Part shown: positions 7,220 through 13,803 of the stretch, piece by piece
Layout: each line of letters starts with the position of its first letter
How positions within the stretch are numbered: position 1 is the stretch's first letter
Source: Puniceicoccales bacterium
Lineage (GTDB): Bacteria; Verrucomicrobiota; Verrucomicrobiia; Opitutales; JAIRLM01
Assembly (NCBI GenBank): GCA_031258995.1
Contig: JAIRMB010000071.1
Location: 1-14,062, forward strand
DNA: 14,062 nucleotides
Direction: 5' to 3'
Translations under genes and position numbers: made by a program
The notes under the pieces: model-generated
Database searches by the model: none
What the model was told of the DNA's origin: nothing
Seen by the model: the letters and a program-made list of their open reading frames with translations, nothing else

Positions 7220-8478
7220 CAGGGGATCCTTTCTATGACTGCACCGAGCTTGCGCAACTTTTCTTCGAAATTTTCATAGCCGCGATCTACGTGCTGCACG
7301 TTCCGGACAGTACTTTCTCCCTCCGCCGCCAGCGCAGCCAAGTATAGGCAGGCCCCGCCCCGCAGGTCTGCCGCTGCGGTCGGTGCGCCGGTCAATTTTC
7401 TGGGCCCCTTCACGATAGCGCTCTGTCCCTCCAGTGCAATGGAGGCCCCCATGCGCTCTAATTCCCCCAGATGGGCGAAGCGGTGCGGATAGACCCGCTC
7501 CGTTATGATGCTAATTCCTTCCGCCTGAGTCATAAGTACGCACATGGCGGCCTGCAGGTCCGTGGGGAAGCCGGGGTAGGGAAGAGTTGTTAAATCCGTG
7601 GGACGCAGGAGGCAGCGCCTACCAAGGACGCGAATAGAATTGGGGCCCACCTCCGCCGGGACAGCCATGCGATCCAGAGCCTCTAGCAGCGCTCCGCAGT
7701 GGGACGGGTCGGCCGGAGAAAGAAAAAAATCTCCATGGGCCAGGGGAGCGAGCAGTGCGAAGGTGCCCAGCTGGATACGATCCGCGATGAGCCGATGCCG
7801 GACGCCGTGGAGGCCGTCCACGCCCTCCACGGTCAAAACGGGATTACCTATGTCGTAAATTTTTGCGCCCATTTTTTGAAGAAAATGGCAGAGGTCCACC
7901 ACTTCCGGCTCACAGGCGGCGCACTGAATTTCCGTCGTTCCCTTCGCCAAAACAGCCGCACAGAGGACGTTCGCCGTCCCGGTGACCGTGCTCCCGTGGC
8001 GTCCGCCCAGGAATAGGCTGGCCCCCCGCAGTCGCTCCGCTGTCACGTGGATGTGGCCATTGCGCAGGGCGATCTCGCAGCCCAATTTTTGTAGCCCATG
8101 TAGGTGTAAATCGATGGGTCGCGGGCCTATGGCGCAGCCGCCGGGGAGTGGAAGGACCGCCCGCCCGCGCCGTGCGACGAGGGAGCCCAATAGACAGACG
8201 GAGGCCCGCATCTGGGTGACGGCTTCGCCGTTCGGGTCGCCGGTAAAATCTTTCATGCAGATTTGCGTAGTGCTCTCCCGGTGAGAAATTTTTCCGCCCA
8301 ATCCGCACAGGATGGTTTCCATGGTGCGAATGTCCTCCAGTCGCGGCAGATTCTCGATGATTACCGGATCGTCGGTCAGCGGCGTGGCAGCCAAGGCGAG
8401 CAGCCCCGCATTTTTGGCGCCGCCGATGGCCACTTCGCCGGACAGAGGCCGCCCGCCCAGGATGCGTACCGAAGCCAT
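7219..8478 (-). CDS. murA: UDP-N-acetylglucosamine 1-carboxyvinyltransferase
   Basis: This 419-residue enzyme transfers enolpyruvate from PEP to UDP-GlcNAc, the first committed step of peptidoglycan precursor synthesis in the cytoplasm. Conserved residues fall at the same positions as in E. coli MurA: K22-N23 in G-G-A-K-N-A-G-L, R91 in M-R-A-S, and the catalytic C115 in P-G-G-C-A-I-G-P-R-P-I-D-L-H. C115 is the fosfomycin target, so the enzyme should be of the sensitive type rather than the Cys-to-Asp type. Length is normal for the family. It lies 59 bases downstream of miaA and overlaps dciA by one base. The ATG at 8478 lacks a strong ribosome site. Confidence 0.97.
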   Translation of the reverse strand: MASVRILGGRPLSGEVAIGGAKNAGLLALAATPLTDDPVIIENLPRLEDIRTMETILCGLGGKISHRESTTQICMKDFTGDPNGEAVTQMRASVCLLGSLVARRGRAVLPLPGGCAIGPRPIDLHLHGLQKLGCEIALRNGHIHVTAERLRGASLFLGGRHGSTVTGTANVLCAAVLAKGTTEIQCAACEPEVVDLCHFLQKMGAKIYDIGNPVLTVEGVDGLHGVRHRLIADRIQLGTFALLAPLAHGDFFLSPADPSHCGALLEALDRMAVPAEVGPNSIRVLGRRCLLRPTDLTTLPYPGFPTDLQAAMCVLMTQAEGISIITERVYPHRFAHLGELERMGASIALEGQSAIVKGPRKLTGAPTAAADLRGGACLYLAALAAEGESTVRNVQHVDRGYENFEEKLRKLGAVIERIP

Positions 8479-8537
8479 GGGTCATGGCTGGAAGGAATTC
8501 TGCGGACCGTCAAGCGTGTCTCGCGGCCGGCCAAAAC

Positions 8538-9458
8538 CTAGAAAAGTCGCCGCTCGACAAAATCCGCCGCCATGCCAAAATTTTCCCCATTAGGGGGAAG
8601 TACAACGTCGGCCGCTATCTGATGGCGCAGCCAGGTGCGCTGCTTCCGGGCGAGCTGCCGTGTGCGGATCAAGATGCGCTCCGGTAACTCTTCCCGCCCT
8701 ATTCGCCCGTCCAGAAGGTCAAGAGCTTCCCGGTAGCCGACCGACCCACAGGCGGACGGATTTTGTTCAAAACCTTTTTGTCGAAGCATTTCCGTTTCGC
8801 CGACCAGTCCGTCGGTCAGCTGCTTTTCGATGCGACGGCGCAGTGTGCCTTCGTAGTCCGGTCCGGCTCCCTCCAGCAGCAGCGTGTACGGTTTTCGTTC
8901 TGCGAAGGAGCCCTTCATTTTGCGAAATTTTTCCAACAGAATGGCGGGCCGCACGTCGCTCTCCATAGTCCGCTCTAGGAATCGCGCAACGCGCCGCGGG
9001 TTCTTTCGATCGATGGGCAAATTTCCACCGCCATGGCTATCCAATTCCTGCAGAAGGCCATTTAAGCCATCTCGCTTTTCGATTGCCCGAACCCGCTCCC
9101 GCACGGCCGGCGAAACGGCGATGGAATCATAGACGGGGCCATAGAACATTTTCAGGTAAAATCCGCTGCCGCCCACGCAAAAAACGGGGCCGACGGAATG
9201 GAGCAGCACTTCGGCGGCATGATCGGCGAATTGTTTTACGTCATAGGGCCGGTCCGGCTCGCAAAGATCCAATCCGAAGTGTGTTACCATGGCTCGCTCT
9301 TCAGCGCTTACTTTGGCCGTTCCAATGTCCATGGCCCGATAGACCTGGACGGAATCGCAGGAAAGTACCACTCCACCAAAGCGTTTGGCCAATGAGATGC
9401 CCAGGGCAGATTTGCCGACGGCCGTCGGTCCGGCGATGACAAAGAGCGGCAGGACCAT
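8538..9458 (-). CDS. miaA: tRNA dimethylallyltransferase
   Basis: This 306-residue enzyme transfers a dimethylallyl group from DMAPP to N6 of A37 in tRNAs that read codons beginning with U. It carries the P-loop G-P-T-A-V-G-K-S at 10-17, the conserved D35-S-V-Q-V-Y-R-x-x-D-I-G-T-A-K substrate motif, G-G-S-G-F-Y-L-K, and D-R-K-N-P-R-R-V. The C-terminal R-T-R-Q-L-A-R-K-Q-R-T-W corresponds to the family tRNA-binding segment. Length is normal. It is the first gene of the minus-strand miaA-murA-dciA unit and is transcribed divergently from the EspA/SseB-like pair across a 119-base spacer. Confidence 0.96.
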   Translation of the reverse strand: MVLPLFVIAGPTAVGKSALGISLAKRFGGVVLSCDSVQVYRAMDIGTAKVSAEERAMVTHFGLDLCEPDRPYDVKQFADHAAEVLLHSVGPVFCVGGSGFYLKMFYGPVYDSIAVSPAVRERVRAIEKRDGLNGLLQELDSHGGGNLPIDRKNPRRVARFLERTMESDVRPAILLEKFRKMKGSFAERKPYTLLLEGAGPDYEGTLRRRIEKQLTDGLVGETEMLRQKGFEQNPSACGSVGYREALDLLDGRIGREELPERILIRTRQLARKQRTWLRHQIAADVVLPPNGENFGMAADFVERRLF

Positions 9459-9577
9459 GGCAGTTCCTCTAGGGATCGTTGGCCGGAGTCAACGCCTTCG
9501 CGATGGTGCCGTAAAATTTTCGAAAAAATCCGATGTTTTTTTGCTTCCACTCCGCCGATGAGGACTAAGAGAATCGT
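9459..9577. promoter_or_regulatory. Divergent spacer between miaA and the EspA/SseB-like pair
   Basis: These 119 bases must hold the starts for miaA (-) and the first EspA/SseB-like gene (+). The right half is AT-rich, with a 10-base perfect palindrome TTTTCGAAAA at 9517-9526 and a T7 run at about 9535-9542. No sound -35/-10 pair could be picked by eye on either strand. The palindrome is a possible regulator site but could also be a chance feature of AT-rich DNA. Confidence 0.3.
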
Positions 9578-10906
9578 GTGTTTGTAGATCGGCCTAGTAC
9601 TATTTTCGAGCTTCCCGCCAGCAGCGTCTATTATCCTCTCTTTGACGAAGACGTTTCCCGATTGAGGTTCCAATGGGAAGGGGAGGGCGGTGTCGTAACA
9701 ACTGACAATGACGGTAATTTGCTTTATTTTTGCTATCGAGTAAATCCGACCCTCGGCTACGTGCCGGCCGGTGCGTCGCCGGCGGGGAGAGGAGCGCCCC
9801 ACTGTGGGGAATTTTTGGAAATCACATTTCCAGCGGACAGTGGCCGGAATCCTCTCTATGTGCATTATTCTCAAATCTATCAGCCGACGGAGTCGGCCCG
9901 ACGGGAGGCGGATTTACTAACCATCGTAATGGGCGCCCTCTATCAAAGTAGCCGATTCCAGATCGCTCAACTGGAAGATCTTCTCGCAGAGGCCGATATG
10001 CTTAACGTCCGAATGGCAAAACTCCTTGAATTGTACCGATTATTCAACGGATTGCAGGGGCAATTTAGTCCTAACGAAGCGCATAGTAAGGTTATAGAAT
10101 TGAAGTGGGACATGTTGAAGGAATTTTTGCGGGCCGGCATGCCCTTGCCATTCAAATGGGCCACAGTCGGAGCCCTGCCGCGCATGTTCCTCTTATACAA
10201 CGCAAAAAATTCCCTCTGTCGGCACACTCGATGGTCACTTTACTGCATGGATAAATCCTTTGAAAATGGAAATAGAAAGGAGAGGGGAAAGCGCCTGCTT
10301 TTAGATTCTGGGAAGATATATTACGACAAAAAAAAGGGGCATCCGTGGAGCTACGTCGACATGGAGGAGTCTGGTAGACTCGATCTTTCTCCGGAAAATG
10401 TCCACCGTCTCGTTTGCGAAAGCTCGCCCTATGGGGATCCGACCTCCTACGTCGGTGCGGCATCTTGCATATCGAATGGTTCGGACGGCAGCGTGAACGT
10501 TTCCACCCTTGGGGGTCTAACGGACACGGTGGAAGCTTTCTCCCTTAGGCCGGAATTTGACAAAGAAACGGGGGCTATTTTACGCTATAGTCTTGTGCCG
10601 GAAAAAGTAAATAGAGGCACCTGGTCGCGGCCGACTGTCAAGATGGCCAACAATTGGACGCCAATTTTGAAGCCGGCGCAGGAAATTGAGAACGAGCAGT
10701 GCGCCATCTATGTTACCTGCGACGACCTAAAAAGCTTCTGCGATCTTATTCGTGCGCAGAATGACGTCCACGCTGCGCACATGTCCAATATTTCCAACAT
10801 GATACTATTTACCAATGGCGAACTGCAGCAGAATCTCTCCGCCGCCCTAGGCCTGATACAGAAAATTGAAGACATCCAGCGGCGGACCGCGTCCAACGTG
10901 CACTAG
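9578..10906 (+). CDS. EspA/SseB-like protein 1, candidate type III secretion filament or tip component
   Basis: This 442-residue protein lacks a Sec signal and any full membrane helix. Residues 1-103 form a compact, probably beta-rich domain (S-V-Y-Y, F-Q-W, Y-F-C-Y-R-V-N-P, F-L-E-I-T-F-P). A helical part (108-160) follows: D-L-L-T-I-V-M-G-A-L-Y-Q, then F-Q-I-A-Q-L-E-D-L-L-A-E-A. This matches in layout the first helices of EspA and SseB as I recall them. S-P-E-N-V-H-R-L-V (271-279) resembles their P-E/Q-D-V-I-x-Y motif. The C-terminus has D-D-L-K (382-385), N-x-E-L-Q-Q (413-418) and a last helix ending Q-R-R-T-A-S-N-V, like the EspA end with L-E-I-Q-Q and Y-R-T-I-S-A-I. The family members are about 195 residues, so this one is far larger. 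The GTG start is supported by ungapped alignment with its paralogue from residue 1, and a TAA closes the frame just upstream. Confidence 0.8.
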   Translation: MFVDRPSTIFELPASSVYYPLFDEDVSRLRFQWEGEGGVVTTDNDGNLLYFCYRVNPTLGYVPAGASPAGRGAPHCGEFLEITFPADSGRNPLYVHYSQIYQPTESARREADLLTIVMGALYQSSRFQIAQLEDLLAEADMLNVRMAKLLELYRLFNGLQGQFSPNEAHSKVIELKWDMLKEFLRAGMPLPFKWATVGALPRMFLLYNAKNSLCRHTRWSLYCMDKSFENGNRKERGKRLLLDSGKIYYDKKKGHPWSYVDMEESGRLDLSPENVHRLVCESSPYGDPTSYVGAASCISNGSDGSVNVSTLGGLTDTVEAFSLRPEFDKETGAILRYSLVPEKVNRGTWSRPTVKMANNWTPILKPAQEIENEQCAIYVTCDDLKSFCDLIRAQNDVHAAHMSNISNMILFTNGELQQNLSAALGLIQKIEDIQRRTASNVH

Positions 10907-11045
10907 CGGGACGCCGTTCCCGATGGCGAAGCCCGTCTCTCTCGGCCCGCTAGGCGACGCTGTCGGGCGGGTGGGGGGATCGATGGCTCAGTTGTATCGG
11001 TTATTTTTTCTTTTCCGGCGCATAAAAAAAAGTAAAATTCACTTT

Positions 11046-12416
11046 GTGAGTCCGAACCGGCCTGTAAATGTTTCTGAACTGCCGCAAAACAGCGTCTATT
11101 ATCAGTTGTTGGGCGATGACGCGTCTAAACTGAAGTTTCAGTGGGCAGAGCAGGGCGGGACCATCACGGCCGACGAGGACGGAAATTTAAACTATTTTTG
11201 CTACCGAGTGAATCCGTCCGTGGACTACGTGCCGCTCGATGCGGCGGCCGCGGGAGGGCTTGGCGGAGAGTTTTTGGAAATTACATTTCCGACCGACAGT
11301 GACCGGGGCCCCATCTATGTCCATTATTCACAGGTCTATCAACCGACAGACAAAGCCCGACGGGAGATGGACCTGTTAACCATCGTTCTGGGCGTGATCT
11401 ATCAAAATAGCCGTTTTTCCACTGCGCAGATGGAAGATCTTCTTGCCGAGGCAGATGCGATTAATATGAAGACAGCGAAACTCATCAATCTCTACCAGCT
11501 ATTCAACGGGCTGCAGAGCCAATTCGGCCCTGATGAACTACATAATAGAATTATCGAAATGACATGGTCGATGTTGTCCGAATTTCCCAAAGCAGGTCTG
11601 CCGCTACCTTTTAAGTTGGGCGTAGTAGGAGTTTTGCCTCAGCTATACTGTGGTTTTTTTCCGGATAGTAGAGTCATAAGCGATCCAGATTTTCCGACGG
11701 GCATTCACATTTGTCTAATGGCAGCATCTGGGAGTGACAGCGCAACAACTAAAACGCATAAACTTGTAGAAGTTGAGCAAGCAGGTGACTATGAGTATCA
11801 CACGTTGCAAGATTTTGTTTCCATAGGACGCGCAATTCCCGGTATGTATATGATCCCCGGCAATATCGTATGCATGTCTTGTGATGATGTGCGTAGATAT
11901 GTTTTAAATCGTGGAGGCGGATACCCGTACGATATTGCGACATTCGATGGCATGAAGAAATGTTTAGCTGACGGAACGTCAGGTGCTACGGCCATATATG
12001 AGGATAACACATATGACAACGAGTTTCCTCAATTTTTTAGGGTTAGAGCGAAAATTGACGAAACTGGCGCGATGGCCTACTATTTCTTAGAGGACATATC
12101 TAAGGATATTTTAAAATCGTCATTTATACCAGACTACAGCACTCGGGCAATCGAAGAAAACGGCTATATGCCGCTAATAGAAACAGCGGACCAAATTATC
12201 ACTGGGCAACATTCAATTTTTGCTACCTGTGACGACTTGAAAAGCTATTGCGATTTCATCCGGTCCACGGGCGATAGCTACTCGGGTAAGCTGTCCAACG
12301 TTTCCAGCATAATTTCCATGGCCAACAATGATTTGCAGCAGAGCATTTCCGCAGCGTTGAATTTGATTCAAAAAATTGAAGGTGCCCAGCGGCGGACCGT
12401 ATCGAACGTGCGCTAA
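11046..12416 (+). CDS. EspA/SseB-like protein 2, tandem paralogue of the preceding gene
   Basis: This 456-residue protein aligns with the preceding one without gaps from residue 1 to 63 (36 of 63 identical by hand) and over the last 63 residues (37 of 63). The middle (about 200-385) is homologous but strongly divergent: D-E-T-G-A-M matches K-E-T-G-A-I, and C-D-D-V-R-R-Y-V matches P-E-N-V-H-R-L-V. The order is the same: N-terminal beta-rich domain (1-103), helices at 105-160, then a C-terminal helix bundle with N-N-D-L-Q-Q (427-432) and Q-R-R-T-V-S-N-V. GTG at 11046 is chosen because it aligns exactly with the paralogue's start. An ATG at 10983 behind a G-rich stretch would add 21 residues with AT-rich codons and a basic LFFLFRRIKKSK that the paralogue lacks. 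The middle is AT-rich (sampled lines 37-45% G+C). It lies 139 bases after gene 1 and is probably co-transcribed. Confidence 0.8.
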   Translation: MSPNRPVNVSELPQNSVYYQLLGDDASKLKFQWAEQGGTITADEDGNLNYFCYRVNPSVDYVPLDAAAAGGLGGEFLEITFPTDSDRGPIYVHYSQVYQPTDKARREMDLLTIVLGVIYQNSRFSTAQMEDLLAEADAINMKTAKLINLYQLFNGLQSQFGPDELHNRIIEMTWSMLSEFPKAGLPLPFKLGVVGVLPQLYCGFFPDSRVISDPDFPTGIHICLMAASGSDSATTKTHKLVEVEQAGDYEYHTLQDFVSIGRAIPGMYMIPGNIVCMSCDDVRRYVLNRGGGYPYDIATFDGMKKCLADGTSGATAIYEDNTYDNEFPQFFRVRAKIDETGAMAYYFLEDISKDILKSSFIPDYSTRAIEENGYMPLIETADQIITGQHSIFATCDDLKSYCDFIRSTGDSYSGKLSNVSSIISMANNDLQQSISAALNLIQKIEGAQRRTVSNVR

Positions 12417-12599
12417 AGGAATGCGGCGGCGTCCGTTCCGCGGCAGTCGATCGGACCGGGACCGCGCAGGCCGATGGCGATTTTCCATGGCACCGATGAG
12501 GTCTTTTTGCTCCCGTTGGCAACGGGTTACACCTCGCAGCGGCGAAGCGCCCGAGACTTTTTCATTGCCATAGGAAAAATACTCTGAAAGAAAGAGTGC
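12417..12599. other. Spacer between the paralogue pair and bamD-like gene
   Basis: These 183 bases contain a 6-bp perfect hairpin at 12512-12526 (CCCGTT, 3-base loop, AACGGG). It is followed by TTACACC rather than a T run, so it is not a good intrinsic terminator. A 37-codon frame from ATG 12474 to TGA 12587 crosses the hairpin. It has no clear ribosome site and no recognisable product, and I do not call it a gene. Confidence 0.4.
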
Positions 12600-13634
12600 G
12601 TGGGACGCGGATCTTTGGTTGCATTTGCCCTACTGTCCTCAGCCCTATCCCTCTTGGGACAGGTAGATTTCCCCGCGGGAGAGCCGGCTCGCACATTTGC
12701 GGAAGTTGTTGCGCTGGAGGAGAATGGAAAACTTGGATCGGCCCTTCGCCGCTACCGAGCGATAGCGCGGAGCTACCCGCAGAGTGACGAAGCGCCGGAG
12801 GCGCTGTACCGGCGGGGGATGATTTTTCTTCGACAGGGTCGCTATCGGCGCGCTTTCCGCTGCCTGGAGGGAGTTTTGGATAAATATCCGACCTACGGCG
12901 GCTACATGGGCGTGGTAGAGTTGGAGTTTCAGGTGGCCCAGTCCCTGATGGAGGGAAGGCGCAACCGCTTGTTCTGGGGAAAATTGCCCGGGTTCAAGGA
13001 CCGGTCCGCCGCCCGCGATTACTTCAGCAAGGTGGTCGAGCGGGTGCCCTACTCCGCACTCGCGCCCGAGGCGCTGCTGAATGTTGCCCGCCTATCGCTC
13101 CGCATGCGGGAGCCGGATGCTGCCATCGAGGCCCTGGAACGGCTGGTGGATGAATATGCCGGCTCGCCCGTAGCGCCCGACGCCTTGCTCCTGCTGGCCA
13201 AAGTTTACCGGGAACGGGTCCCGGGACCGAGCTACGATCAAAAAATGACCCGAGAGGCCATGAATAGCTACCAGGAGTTCCTTGTCCTCTTTCCCGATTC
13301 TCCGTCGGCGGAGCGGGCGGAAGAGGGGTTGGCGGAGGCAACGGACCTGCTGGCGGCCGGTAAGGTCGACATGGGGGATTTTTACTACGACGCGCGCCAA
13401 AATCCGCACGGGGCGGAACCCTACTACGAGGAAGCTTCGCAGTTGGCTCCAAAGGATTCGCCGACGGCGCAGAGGGCACGGAAGCGGCTTGTGGAAATCC
13501 TGGCCGGGAAACCGGGAAAAGGTTCGCCGTTGGATTTCATCATAGGCCGCTATCGCCCGCCGGCTGGGCTGGCGGTACAGGGTCAGCGGATGGGCGGAAC
13601 GGCGGAAGGGGAAGGCGATGGCATTTTGGAATAA
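12600..13634 (+). CDS. bamD: BamD-like outer-membrane assembly TPR protein
   Basis: This 344-residue protein has an N-terminal hydrophobic signal (residues 5-20, G-S-L-V-A-F-A-L-L-S-S-A-L-S-L-L-G) followed by tandem TPR-like helix pairs. These include A-L-R-R-Y-R-A-I-A-R-S-Y-P-Q-S-D-E-A-P-E-A (48-68), R-A-F-R-C-L-E-G-V-L-D-K-Y-P (84-97), A-R-D-Y-F-S-K-V-V-E-R-V-P-Y-S (138-152) and S-Y-Q-E-F-L-V-L-F-P-D-S (223-234). Repeated Y-P/F-P-x-S turns with paired helices are characteristic of BamD/YfiO, the periplasmic partner of BamA in barrel insertion. Unlike classical BamD, no lipobox cysteine is visible at the signal end, so lipid anchoring is in doubt. The protein is also longer than E. coli BamD (245 aa), with a tail of about 35 loose residues. 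GTG 12600 is preceded by AAAGAAAGAG. It overlaps the next gene by 17 bases. Confidence 0.8.
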   Translation: MGRGSLVAFALLSSALSLLGQVDFPAGEPARTFAEVVALEENGKLGSALRRYRAIARSYPQSDEAPEALYRRGMIFLRQGRYRRAFRCLEGVLDKYPTYGGYMGVVELEFQVAQSLMEGRRNRLFWGKLPGFKDRSAARDYFSKVVERVPYSALAPEALLNVARLSLRMREPDAAIEALERLVDEYAGSPVAPDALLLLAKVYRERVPGPSYDQKMTREAMNSYQEFLVLFPDSPSAERAEEGLAEATDLLAAGKVDMGDFYYDARQNPHGAEPYYEEASQLAPKDSPTAQRARKRLVEILAGKPGKGSPLDFIIGRYRPPAGLAVQGQRMGGTAEGEGDGILE

Positions 13635-13800
13635 TTTTTTGTGTCTTCTTCGCTACCTCTACGAAAGTCCCAATACGAAATGGTATTTGGCGATTTTTTT
13701 GGGGTGCGCTGCCTATATGGGCAGGGCAGCCATGGACTACGAAGCCCGCAGGCGGGCAAAAGCGGACCGGGACGGACGCCGCAGCCGCTACGGCGAATAG
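13618..13800 (+). CDS. Small one-TM membrane protein, function unknown
   Basis: This is a 60-residue protein starting with ATG at 13618 inside the end of the bamD-like gene. It has a strong ribosome site just upstream (AAGGGGAAGG), which supports it as a real, translationally coupled gene. One hydrophobic segment lies at about residues 22-38 (W-Y-L-A-I-F-L-G-C-A-A-Y-M). It is followed by a strongly charged tail (Y-E-A-R-R-R-A-K-A-D-R-D-G-R-R), so a cytoplasmic C-terminus is likely. I recognise no family. Coupling to the barrel-assembly gene hints at an envelope role but does not prove it. Its stop lies only 3 bases from the convergent gpsA stop. Confidence 0.6.
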   Translation: MAFWNNFLCLLRYLYESPNTKWYLAIFLGCAAYMGRAAMDYEARRRAKADRDGRRSRYGE

Positions 13801-13803
13801 GCT

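Noticed and set aside
10907..10922. CGGGA/TCCCG hairpin right after protein 1 as a terminator
   Set aside because: It has a short stem and no T run, so read-through into the second paralogue is more likely.
10907..12480. Possible duplicated 3' DNA after both paralogues (shared CGATGGCGA)
   Set aside because: The shared word is only 9 bases and sits at different distances from the stops, so it is not enough to claim a duplicated flank.
12474..12587. 37-codon frame between the paralogue pair and bamD
   Set aside because: It has no ribosome site, no recognisable product and a hairpin in the middle, and this length is expected by chance.
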